Source: Betaproteobacteria bacterium Ga0077526 (GTDB taxonomy: Bacteria; Pseudomonadota; Gammaproteobacteria; Burkholderiales; Ga0077523). Taken from it: 64,000 nucleotides of DNA. A model generated the notes under the pieces. It had not been told where the DNA came from, made no database searches, and was given only the letters and a program-made list of their open reading frames with translations. The stretch is from contig LNDV01000035.1 of assembly GCA_001464765.1 (NCBI GenBank), positions 1 to 64,000 on the forward strand, written 5' to 3'. A program made the position numbers and the translations under genes. How positions within the stretch are numbered: position 1 is the first letter of the stretch; every line of letters begins with the position of its first letter. This document shows, piece by piece, positions 1 to 8,014 of the stretch.

Positions 1-96
1 GCCCCTTTTGACTCCCACCCCCAACTGCGCTAGCGTCCCGACTCGACTTCCCACGGGTCCGTACCGAGGCCCGGGTGCTGCCGCGGAGAACGCCCC

Positions 97-1416
97 ATGA
101 TTCCTGACCACATCGACGTCAACATTGCCGGGGGACTGCAGGTCGCCCTTCCCCCCATGGCGCGCGTGCGCCAGAAGTTCGACGCCACCAAGCTCGAGGA
201 CATCGCCGGGGCCATCCGCGCGCAATTCCAGCGGCCGGAGATCCGCGCCATGGTGAAACCCGGGCAGGTCATCGCCGTGGGCTGCGGCAGCCGCGGCATC
301 GCCAACATCGCGCTCATCGCCTGCACGGTCATCAACGAGCTGAAGGCCCTGGGCGCCAAGCCGTTCGTATTCCCCTGCATGGGAAGCCACGGCGCGGCGA
401 CCGCCGAAGGCCAGCGCAAGGTGCTCGAGACCTACGGCATCACCGAAGAGTCCACCGGCGTTCCGGTCCGCGCCACGATGGAAACCACCATCGTCGGCCA
501 CCTCGACGACGGCACGCCGGTCCACATGGACAAGTACGCGGCCGAGGCTGAGGCCGTGATCGTCATCAACCGCATCAAGCCGCACACAGGCTTCCGCGGG
601 GCGACGGAAAGCGGGCTCACGAAGATGCTCGCCATCGGCATCGGCAAGATCCTCGGGGCGTCCACCTATCACATGCACGGGATGGATGCCTTCCCCGAAC
701 TGCTGCCCAAGATCCGCGATGTGAACATCACACAGCGCAACGTGCTCTTCGGTGTGGGTGTCCTCGAGAACGCCTACGACGAGACCGCCCACGTGGAGAT
801 CGTCCCGGCAGGCGAACTCGCCACGCGCGAACCCGAACTGCAGGCGAAGGCCAAGACGCTCATGCCGCAGCTCTTCTTCGACGATATCGACGTGCTGGTC
901 ATCGACGAGATGGGCAAGAACATCTCGGGCGCAGGCTTCGATCCGAACATCACGGGGCGCAATCGCCGCGCCGTGAAGTGGACCAACAAGCCGCTCATCA
1001 AGAAGATCGTCGTCCTCGGCCTGACGCGCATCACCCACGGCAATGCCACGGGCGTCGGCGGCGCGGACATCATCACCATGCGCGTGTACAAGGAGATCGA
1101 CATCCCCTCCACGTACGCGAACATCATCACGTCGATGAACCTCGACGGTGGCGCGATTCCGATCATCATGAACACCGACCGTGATGCCGTCTCGCTGGCC
1201 GTGAAGACCGTCGTCCGCGTGAAGCCCGAGAACTGCCGCGTCGTGCGCGTGCGCAACACGCTGCACCTGGGCGAAATCGAAGTCTCCGCGCCGATGCTCG
1301 CGGAAGTGGAGCGCCGGCCGGATCTCTTCGAGATCGTGGAACGCCCCCAGGCGTGGCCGTTCGATGCCCACGGCAACCTGGCGCCGCTGCTTGACGACGT
1401 CCACGCTGCCGCCTGA
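97..1416 (+). CDS. LarA-like (lactate racemase N-terminal domain, DUF2088) protein
   Basis: This 439-residue protein belongs to the family that shares the N-terminal fold of the nickel-dependent lactate racemase LarA. A glycine-rich GSHGAAT segment sits near residues 97-103 and an NRIKPHT segment near 158-164, and the latter resembles the LarA motif that carries catalytic and cofactor-anchoring Lys/His residues. I see no larB, larC or larE nearby, so true lactate racemase activity is not supported. It may act on another hydroxy acid or be a dehydratase-like relative. The ATG is preceded by a GCGGAGAA ribosome-binding site. It is the first of three genes reading in the same direction. Confidence 0.7.
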   Translation: MIPDHIDVNIAGGLQVALPPMARVRQKFDATKLEDIAGAIRAQFQRPEIRAMVKPGQVIAVGCGSRGIANIALIACTVINELKALGAKPFVFPCMGSHGAATAEGQRKVLETYGITEESTGVPVRATMETTIVGHLDDGTPVHMDKYAAEAEAVIVINRIKPHTGFRGATESGLTKMLAIGIGKILGASTYHMHGMDAFPELLPKIRDVNITQRNVLFGVGVLENAYDETAHVEIVPAGELATREPELQAKAKTLMPQLFFDDIDVLVIDEMGKNISGAGFDPNITGRNRRAVKWTNKPLIKKIVVLGLTRITHGNATGVGGADIITMRVYKEIDIPSTYANIITSMNLDGGAIPIIMNTDRDAVSLAVKTVVRVKPENCRVVRVRNTLHLGEIEVSAPMLAEVERRPDLFEIVERPQAWPFDAHGNLAPLLDDVHAAA

Positions 1417-1452
1417 GTCCGCGGGCAGTCGTTTCTGCCCGCGCCGTCGCCC

Positions 1453-1980
1453 GTGATCCGGGCGACGCTCGTTCCGTTCGCCACCACGCCGTGTGAAGCC
1501 GTTCGCTCTCTCTCGGCGACGGTGACGCTGCTCGCAGGCGGGAAACTGCGGCTGCACTACACGCTCGACGGCCGCCTCGCCGATCTGCGCATTCCGCCGG
1601 AAACCACGCCTGAGCGCCGCAACGAACTCTGGAAGCACACCTGCTTCGAGGCATTCGTCGCACCCGCCGAGGGTTCCGCCTACCGTGAGTTCAACTTCGC
1701 TCCCTCGCGCGACTGGGCGGCATATGACTTCACCGACTACAGGGTGAACCGTGGCGCCCTTCCCGCCACCGCGCCCTCGATCGCGGTGAGCCGCGATGGC
1801 GATCGCCTGGAGGTGGAGGCCGAGTTCGACATCGACTTCCTGCCGCAGGCTGCCGGAAGACTCGGCCTCACCGCCGTCATCGAGACGCGGGACGGCGAGC
1901 TTTCCTACTGGGCGCTCGCCCACCCCGCCGCCCGCCCCGATTTCCACCACGCCGCCGGCTTCATGCTGAGCTTCGGCTGA
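1453..1980 (+). CDS. DOMON-like domain protein
   Basis: The 175-residue protein has the layout of small bacterial DOMON-like proteins: a beta-rich fold starting with a polar strand region, an ELWKHTCFEAFV segment near residue 55, and an EFNFAPSRDWAAYDF segment near 75-90. DOMON folds bind haem or sugars, but the ligand of this subgroup is not known to me. It has no signal peptide, so a cytoplasmic location is likely. The start is a GTG 36 bases after the LarA-like gene, since no in-frame ATG is suitable. The NamZ-type gene follows 20 bases downstream, which suggests co-transcription. Confidence 0.7.
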   Translation: MIRATLVPFATTPCEAVRSLSATVTLLAGGKLRLHYTLDGRLADLRIPPETTPERRNELWKHTCFEAFVAPAEGSAYREFNFAPSRDWAAYDFTDYRVNRGALPATAPSIAVSRDGDRLEVEAEFDIDFLPQAAGRLGLTAVIETRDGELSYWALAHPAARPDFHHAAGFMLSFG

Positions 1981-2000
1981 CGTCCCCACAGGAACCGCCC

Positions 2001-3206
2001 ATGCTTTTCGGAATCGATCGCCTCCTCGCCGAGCCGTCGTATCGCAAGTCCTTCGCCGGCCGCCGCGTCGCCCTGCTGGCCCATCCCGCCTCGATGACCT
2101 CCAGCCTCGAACACTCTCTCGACGCGATTGCGCGCATGCCGGGCGTCAACCTGACCGCCGCCTTCGGGCCACAGCACGGCCTGCGCGGCGACAAGCAGGA
2201 CAACATGGTGGAGTCGGCGGACTTCCTCGACCCCGTGCTGGGCATTCCGGTATTCAGCCTGTATGGCGAAGTCCGCCGGCCTACGGACGAGATGATGCAG
2301 AGCTTCGATGTTCTGCTCGTGGACCTGCAGGATCTCGGTTGCCGCATCTATACCTTCATCACCACGCTGCGGTACGTGCTCGAAGCCGCCGCGCGGCTCG
2401 GCAAAGGCGTTTACGTGCTCGACCGGCCCAACCCCGCAGGGCGTCCCGTCGAAGGCACATTGCTGCGCGACGGCTGGGAGAGCTTCGTGGGTGCGGGACC
2501 GCTGCCGATGCGTCACGGGCTCACCATGGGTGAACTCGGCCTGTGGTTCATCCGGCGGCTGAATCTCTCGCTGGAGTACGGCGTGGTGCCGATGGCCGGC
2601 TGGGCACCCGACACGGCGCCGGGCCACGGCTGGCCCGTCGGCGAGAAGTCCTGGGTCAATCCGAGTCCCAATGCGCCGAACCTTTCGATGGCACGCGCCT
2701 ACGCCGGCACGGTCATGCTCGAGGGCACCACGCTGTCCGAAGGACGCGGCACGACGCGGCCGCTGGAACTGTTCGGTGCCCCCGATCTCGAACCGCGCCG
2801 GATCATCGAGGCCATGGCGACAATCGCGCCGCAATGGCTCGCCGGGTGCCGGCTGCGGGAGTGCTGGTTCGAACCGACCTTCCACAAGCACGTGGGCAAG
2901 CTGTGCGCCGGCGTGCAGATCCACGTGGACGACCCCGGCTACGATCATCACGCGTTCCGTCCGTGGCGCCTGATGGCGCTGGCGTTCAAAGCGATTCGAC
3001 GGCTGCGGCCCGACTACGACCTGTGGCGCGACTTCCCGTACGAGTACGAACGCGGGCGCCTCGCCATCGACCTCATCGCGGGCAGCCCATTGTTGCGGGA
3101 GTGGGTGGACGACTCTTCGTCCGGGCCGGCAGATCTCGATGCGCTGGCGCTGCCCGACGAGCGTGCGTGGATTGCGGAGCGGGAGGCGCTGCTGCTTTAC
3201 CGATAG
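2001..3206 (+). CDS. DUF1343 / NamZ-type exo-beta-N-acetylmuramidase family protein
   Basis: The 401-residue protein matches the DUF1343 (YbbC) family, whose characterised member NamZ removes terminal N-acetylmuramic acid from peptidoglycan fragments. Family hallmarks visible here are GPQHGLRGD near residue 54, LVDLQDLGCRIYT near 105-117, RPNPAGRPVEG near 142-152 and the SPNAPN/EGTTLSEGRGTT block near 220-250. I see no signal peptide, so it would act on recycled muropeptides in the cytoplasm unless exported by another route. The ATG follows CAGGAA by six bases. It is the last gene before the first repeat array and converges with the operon on the other strand. Confidence 0.85.
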   Translation: MLFGIDRLLAEPSYRKSFAGRRVALLAHPASMTSSLEHSLDAIARMPGVNLTAAFGPQHGLRGDKQDNMVESADFLDPVLGIPVFSLYGEVRRPTDEMMQSFDVLLVDLQDLGCRIYTFITTLRYVLEAAARLGKGVYVLDRPNPAGRPVEGTLLRDGWESFVGAGPLPMRHGLTMGELGLWFIRRLNLSLEYGVVPMAGWAPDTAPGHGWPVGEKSWVNPSPNAPNLSMARAYAGTVMLEGTTLSEGRGTTRPLELFGAPDLEPRRIIEAMATIAPQWLAGCRLRECWFEPTFHKHVGKLCAGVQIHVDDPGYDHHAFRPWRLMALAFKAIRRLRPDYDLWRDFPYEYERGRLAIDLIAGSPLLREWVDDSSSGPADLDALALPDERAWIAEREALLLYR

Positions 3207-3214
3207 TGATCTTC

Positions 3215-3885
3215 GTAGCCCGGATGGAGCGCAGCGCACTACGGGGGCGGTCGTGCACGCATCGGCATCGTTCCCCGGAGTCGGCCCTTCGGGCACTCGT
3301 CCGGGCTACGCGGTGGCGGCGCGATCTTCGTAGCCCGGATGCAGCGCAGCGAAATCCGGGGGCGGTGGCGCGTAAATCGGCATCGTTCCCCGGAGTCGGC
3401 CCTTCGGGCACTCGTCCGGGCTACGCGGTGGCGGCGCGGTCTTGGTAGCCCGGATGGAGCGCAGCGCAATCCGGGGGGCGGTGGTGTGCACGTCGGCATC
3501 GTTCCCCGGAGTCGGCCCTTCGGGCGCTCGTCCGGGCTACGCGGTGGCGGCGCGGCCTTCGTAGCCCGGATGCAGCGCAGCGCACTACGGGGGCGGTCGT
3601 GCACGCATCGGCATCGTTCCCCGGAGTCGGCCCTTCGGGCACTCGTCCGGGCTACGCGGTGGCGGTGCGGTCTTCGTAGCCCGGATACAGCGCAGCGCAA
3701 TCCGGGGGCGGTCGTGCGCAAATCGGCATCGATCCCGGAGTCGGCCCCTGGGGGCACTCGTCCGGGCTACGCGGTGGCGGCGCGATGTTCGTAGCCCGGA
3801 TGCAGCGCAGCGAAATCCGGGGGCGGTGGGACGTACGCCGGCATCGCCCCCGGAGTCGCGCCTTCCGGCGCTCGTCCGGGATACG
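3215..3885. repeat. Tandem array of six 115-bp palindromic repeat units
   Basis: Six copies begin at 3215, 3330, 3445, 3561, 3676 and 3791, a period of 115-116 bp. Each unit opens with GTAGCCCGGATG, continues through AATCCGGGG and CCCCGGAGTCGGCCC, and closes with GTCCGGGCTAC, so its two ends form a 10-bp inverted repeat (GTAGCCCGGA/TCCGGGCTAC) with a second inner palindrome. About 20 bp of GCGGTGGCGGCGCGG-like linker separates the units. Copies differ by a few substitutions. The array fills the gap between two convergent genes. The open reading frames inside it are by-products of the period and composition. Confidence 0.95.
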
Positions 3886-3891
3886 GTTTTG

Positions 3892-4347
3892 TCACTGCCC
3901 CGGCAGGAGTCGCACGCCCGCGAAGTCCGCGTGACGAAATCGCAACTGCGCGTCGACACTGCGCCCTGCGACGCCTGTCGGCTTCACCCGGAACCGGCAA
4001 GAGAGGGCAACGTCACCTTCCTCCCCGCTCTCTCCCGACAACTCGACGCGCCCACCCGGATCACAGACGACCGGCGCGCCGTCGACTCGCACCTCCATGG
4101 CGATTTCGCTGTCGTCGTGGAACCCGCGAAAGTTCGCCTCCAGGCGGACGAATCCGGACTCTGCACCATCCCCGATCGCACAAACGACTTGCGCCGTCTG
4201 GAACGCAAGATTTCGCACTTCGCAGTCCGCTGCGTAAAGCGTGACTGGCGCGACGAGGCCGGACAAGAGGGCAACGAAGCGCATGGCTTTTCGCATCAGA
4301 AACGCCGTGCGCGAACGGAACGAGTCGGCGTGCATCGTCATCGTCAC
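3892..4347 (-). CDS. Small secreted protein of unknown function
   Basis: I do not recognise this protein of up to 151 residues. After a poor N-terminal stretch it carries a clear signal peptide beginning MRKAMRFVALLSGLV and ending near LYAAD, so the real start may be an internal ATG at 4296 or 4284. The mature part is about 105 residues, beta-rich and with several cysteines (DCEVR, VVCAIG, PVVCD, LSCRF), suggesting a disulphide-stabilised periplasmic domain. The longest reading starts with a GTG that overlaps the stop of the upstream MFS-spermidine synthase gene (GTGA), so translation is probably coupled. It ends seven bases before the first repeat array. Confidence 0.6.
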   Translation of the reverse strand: MTMTMHADSFRSRTAFLMRKAMRFVALLSGLVAPVTLYAADCEVRNLAFQTAQVVCAIGDGAESGFVRLEANFRGFHDDSEIAMEVRVDGAPVVCDPGGRVELSGESGEEGDVALSCRFRVKPTGVAGRSVDAQLRFRHADFAGVRLLPGQ

Positions 4348-6959
4348 TTCGCTTCTCGCAGTTCGAGCGCCGCCTCGGGGCGCTGCGGGGCGGCATCGCG
4401 CAGCGCCTGCAGGAAACCACGTGCGGAACCCGGGTCGTTGATGGACAGCGCCTTCGCCATGCGCAGCAGCGGATCGTAGGCAGGGCGGAAATCGGGGGAC
4501 AGGCGCACCACAGCCAGCAACGGCTCGCCCACCTGTTCGAGCATCCGGCGCACGTCGCCTGTCGGGCGCACGCCCCGCCCCACCTCTAGGAAGTGGTTGC
4601 GTGCCTGCCAGTACCTTCCGAGTCGCTCCGACAGCGCGCGAGTCGCAGCGGCATCGCGGCCGACGGCGAGCAATTCCGGAGCATCGATCCGCAGTTCCCG
4701 CACCAGGGCGAGCAGTCGGTCCGCGGGCGACGAATCGGGCACGTAGGTGATTCGCGGCGCCCGGTAGGCCACCACCGGATGATCGTCCGTGTTCTTCGGT
4801 GCATCCGCCGCGAAGCGCGCAAGCGCTTCGGGACCCGCGAAGAAGGAACCCAGAAGGGCAAGTTCATCGGGCACGCCGAGCGCGGCCGTTCCACCGGGCA
4901 GATTTGCACGATCGATCCGCGTGCGCACGCGCTCGGCATCAAGACCGGTGCCGTCGCGAAACGCCACGAGCCCGACGACCGGCGTCTCAAGGCTGTTGGT
5001 GGCAAGCATCGCCCAGGCACGGGGATGCACCGCGAGAAACGAAGCGACGATACTGCGCAGGCTGTCCAGGTCCATCTGATGTAGCGGCAGCCATTGGCAG
5101 AACACGCCGCCCGGAGCGAGCCGCTCCCGCACGGCCGCAAAGTGCTCGACGGTATACAGCGCCGCGGATCCGCTCCGGGCCGGGTGAAAGTTGTCCGAGA
5201 CGATGACATCGAAGGACTCGTTCGACGACCGCACGAAACGTCGGGCGTCCGCGAGCCGCATGCGCGGTGGAGGCCCGGACATGCGCTCACCCTGTGCGTC
5301 GCGGAAATACGCGGATGCCGCAATGACCTCCGGGAGCAATTCGACGGCATCGACTTCGAGTCCCGGTTCCGCGGCGGCAACCGACGCCGTCACGCCGGTG
5401 CCGAGCCCGAGGAACAGCGCCCGCCCGGGCGCGGGATGCAGCAGCAGCGGCAGGACCGCCTGCCGCGCGTCGGCGACGAACGTGGCGCTGCTGCCCTCCT
5501 GCTGGCGATTGTCGATGTGGAGCGTCGCCACGCCGTCGGCATCCTCGACGATGCTCACGGCGGACAACACTCCCTGCACATGACTCACGAGCCGGCCGCC
5601 TGGCGGCACGTCCACGATGACGAGCGACGGCCCCCACAGCGCGAGGATCGCGACGATCGCGACAGCGCCCCAGTGCGCAGGTCGCGACCACGCACGGCGG
5701 CCGCGGAGTGCGAGATAGCCGGCCGCCACCAGGAGCAGAGCGGCTTTCGCAGCGAGAGCTGGCGCAAGCAGGACGCCGAACACCGCCGGGGCCAGCGCGG
5801 CGCCGAGCGTGTTCACGCCCAACGCGCGGCCCACGCCCGCCCCGGTCTGGCGTGCCATCCCCGCCAGCACACTGAACAGGGCGCCCATGAGCAGGCAGGG
5901 GATCAGGAAGGCCGACGCCGCCAGGGCCGCCTCGGCCGCGAGTGCAGCGACCAGACCGGTCCCGAAGAAGCGCAAGGCCGCGGCATGCATCGTCGGAGCC
6001 GCGGCGAGCACGACGGTCCCCAACGCGCAAACGCACGACAAGGCCAGCAGCAGCCGGTCCCGCTGCGCACCGGCCTCGCCCGGCTTCGCAAACCATCGGC
6101 CGAATGCCGCCGCACCCGCGGCCGTTCCGATGAGATACAGCGCCAGCAGGATCGCGAACGTGTAGACCGTGTTCTCCGTGACCTGCGTCAGGACCCGGAC
6201 CACCAACACCTCGTAGCCGATGCCGAGGAGTCCCGTGACGAACAAGGTCGGCAGGACACCGCGCGCGGCCGGCGTTGCAACCGCGCCCCCACCGGGCAAC
6301 CGTGTCGACAGCGTGACCGAGAGTCCGGCGCAGAGGAGGTTGAGTCCGGCGCAGAGCATGGCCGTGCGCAGGAGCCCGGTCTGCGGAACGAGCAGAAAGG
6401 CGGCCGCCAGTACGCCCATCACGGCACCCAGCGTATTGGCCGCGTAGAGCAGCGCGATCGAACGTCCTCCATCGTGCCGCCGGCCAAGCACACTCTCCAT
6501 CGCTGGCAGCGTCGCCCCCATCGCCGCTGTCGCAGGCAGAAGAAGCACGAGGGTGCCGAGGAAGGCAACGCTCCAGTGCCAGACAGGCGCGGGATCGGGA
6601 CCGATCCACTGGAGCATCGTCCGGGTGACCGGATCGAGCAGCCCGACGAGCGCAACGCTCCAGAGGGCGATGAGGGCTTCACACGCGGCGTACCAGCGCC
6701 AGGGCGACGCGCTGCGCTCGATGCGCGATCCGAGCGCCAGCGCCCCGATCGCGATGCCACCGAAGAACGCGGCGACGACCGCGAACACCCCCGCCGAGTC
6801 GTGACCGAGCCACAGCGAAGCCTGCTGCGTCCAGACGATCTGGTAGCCGAGCGCGGCAAAACCGGACGCCACCATGAGGACCGCCGCACGCCATCTCGGG
6901 CCAGACAGTGTCGCCGCGGCATCGAAGCCCGCGACGACCGATGAGGAAGCGGTCGTCAC
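4344..6959 (-). CDS. Fused MFS-type membrane domain / spermidine synthase-like protein
   Basis: This protein of about 871 residues has an N-terminal half made of many hydrophobic helices and a C-terminal Rossmann methyltransferase-like domain of the SpeE type. The C-terminal domain is visible as LFLGLGTGVTAS, DAVELLPEV, LADARRFVRSS and VIVSDNFHP. Bacterial fusions of this kind are widespread but poorly characterised. They may aminopropylate or methylate a substrate at the membrane. I place the start at a GTG one base after the stop of the 2OG oxygenase gene. A longer ATG-started form (7064) would overlap that gene by about 100 bases with a low-quality, Ser/Pro-rich N-terminus. It is the middle gene of a three-gene coupled operon. 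Confidence 0.8.
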   Translation of the reverse strand: MTTASSSVVAGFDAAATLSGPRWRAAVLMVASGFAALGYQIVWTQQASLWLGHDSAGVFAVVAAFFGGIAIGALALGSRIERSASPWRWYAACEALIALWSVALVGLLDPVTRTMLQWIGPDPAPVWHWSVAFLGTLVLLLPATAAMGATLPAMESVLGRRHDGGRSIALLYAANTLGAVMGVLAAAFLLVPQTGLLRTAMLCAGLNLLCAGLSVTLSTRLPGGGAVATPAARGVLPTLFVTGLLGIGYEVLVVRVLTQVTENTVYTFAILLALYLIGTAAGAAAFGRWFAKPGEAGAQRDRLLLALSCVCALGTVVLAAAPTMHAAALRFFGTGLVAALAAEAALAASAFLIPCLLMGALFSVLAGMARQTGAGVGRALGVNTLGAALAPAVFGVLLAPALAAKAALLLVAAGYLALRGRRAWSRPAHWGAVAIVAILALWGPSLVIVDVPPGGRLVSHVQGVLSAVSIVEDADGVATLHIDNRQQEGSSATFVADARQAVLPLLLHPAPGRALFLGLGTGVTASVAAAEPGLEVDAVELLPEVIAASAYFRDAQGERMSGPPPRMRLADARRFVRSSNESFDVIVSDNFHPARSGSAALYTVEHFAAVRERLAPGGVFCQWLPLHQMDLDSLRSIVASFLAVHPRAWAMLATNSLETPVVGLVAFRDGTGLDAERVRTRIDRANLPGGTAALGVPDELALLGSFFAGPEALARFAADAPKNTDDHPVVAYRAPRITYVPDSSPADRLLALVRELRIDAPELLAVGRDAAATRALSERLGRYWQARNHFLEVGRGVRPTGDVRRMLEQVGEPLLAVVRLSPDFRPAYDPLLRMAKALSINDPGSARGFLQALRDAAPQRPEAALELREAK

Positions 6960-6960
6960 G

Positions 6961-7593
6961 TCAGCCGGTGAAGCCGATGCGATATCCCCAGGAATCGAGG
7001 GACCGCGGAATCGCGTTGAAGGCGAGCGTGATGCGGCGGTCGCCAGGGTTCCCGGGCACGGCATGCATCAGGTAGCTCGGAAAGAACACGACGTCACCGG
7101 GCTCCGGCTCGGGACTCACCCACTTCTCCGCGTTGTAGGGGCCCGTCACCACACCGTCGTGGTCGTTCTTGAAGGAGAACTCCACGCCACCCGGCGACTT
7201 CATGAAGACGGTCCTCGCCTCCGGATGCACCGCAGTCAGATACACGACGCCGGAGATGAAGCTGTTGGCGTGGTTGTGCATCGCCTGGCGCCCGCCCTGC
7301 TCCATGACGTTCACCCACATCTCCTTGAGCGACCAGCCCATGCGCTCGCCGAACAGCAGCGCACCGAACTCCGAGAGCAGCGGCGTGATGCCGGCGGCGA
7401 CATCCAGGAGCAGTTCGCTGTCGCCGGGCTGGAGCAATGCGGTGTGGGTGAGGTTGGGCGAGGAGTTGTTCGGCTGGCCAGCGGCCGCGATGAAGTGTTC
7501 CACAAGCCCGGAGACGAGCGTTGGCGCGAGGACCCGAGGTGCGCGCATGAACGGCACGGGGAACAGACCGATGACTTCGGACATGGGCGGCAA
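6961..7593 (-). CDS. Putative 2OG-Fe(II) oxygenase (TIGR02466-like)
   Basis: The 210-residue protein resembles the TIGR02466 group of putative 2-oxoglutarate/iron oxygenases. The likely iron ligands are in MHNHANS (His106, His108) and YLMHAVPGN (His177), with Arg187 in DRRITLAF as the expected 2-oxoglutarate anchor. A WVSPEPEPGDVVFFPS stretch before the last His is typical of the double-stranded beta-helix fold. The substrate is unknown. An in-frame second Met lies at residue 4. It is the first gene of the reverse operon with the spermidine synthase fusion and the small secreted protein, with a gap of one base to the next gene. Confidence 0.75.
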   Translation of the reverse strand: MPPMSEVIGLFPVPFMRAPRVLAPTLVSGLVEHFIAAAGQPNNSSPNLTHTALLQPGDSELLLDVAAGITPLLSEFGALLFGERMGWSLKEMWVNVMEQGGRQAMHNHANSFISGVVYLTAVHPEARTVFMKSPGGVEFSFKNDHDGVVTGPYNAEKWVSPEPEPGDVVFFPSYLMHAVPGNPGDRRITLAFNAIPRSLDSWGYRIGFTG

Positions 7594-8014
7594 AGGCGGC
7601 AGAGTGGATCGGACGACAAGACCGGCGCGAAGAGCGCGACGTGCCGGACGGAGTTTGCGATCTTACTTGCCGCTCCGCGACGAAATCATGACGGCACCGT
7701 GATGCGAACGGCAGGGGTGGCCGTCGGCCGCTGACAACGACTCGGTTTCCCAGATCACCGAGGGTGCGGACTCACGCCCGGACGCTCTCGGCGCCCGTGA
7801 GCCCGCGCTTTCGCACCGACGGCGAGCACAACCCGCGCAGCGACGACGCGGCCAATGCGAAATTCCAGCCACCCCATACGCCGATAGGCGCATGGGGCCT
7901 TCATTCCGCTTTCATATCGAGGTGAGACGCTTCGCGAACCTATCGTGATGACTGCCACGCGCCTGCATCCGGGGACCTTTACAACCACCACAAGATTCCG
8001 AGGGAGCATTGCCG
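7594..8014. other. Divergent intergenic region with no recognised gene
   Basis: These 421 bases separate the reverse 2OG-oxygenase operon from the forward PHP-domain gene, so promoters in both directions are expected here. I see no convincing coding frame and no strong -35/-10 pair. The only clear structure is the hairpin at 7872-7897. The last stretch contains AGGGAG at 8001-8006, the ribosome-binding site of the downstream gene. Confidence 0.5.
7872..7897 (+). other. Hairpin upstream of the PHP-domain gene
   Basis: CCCCATACGCC and GGCGCATGGGG form an 11-bp stem with one A-C mismatch around a GATA loop. It is about 120 bases upstream of the PHP gene and is not followed by a T run. It may be a leader structure or operator rather than a terminator. 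Confidence 0.35.

Noticed and set aside
3339..3794. Small open frames inside the repeat arrays, also at 12996-13607 and 59791-60465
   Set aside because: They are repetitive translations of the repeat units in several frames at once and have no ribosome-binding sites.
3215..3885. Possible CRISPR array at the 115-bp tandem repeats
   Set aside because: The whole unit, including the linker, is repeated; there are no unique spacers and no cas genes.
5094..6944. A 616-residue forward open frame opposite the MFS-spermidine synthase gene
   Set aside because: Antisense shadow with Arg/Gln/Asp-rich composition and no domain.
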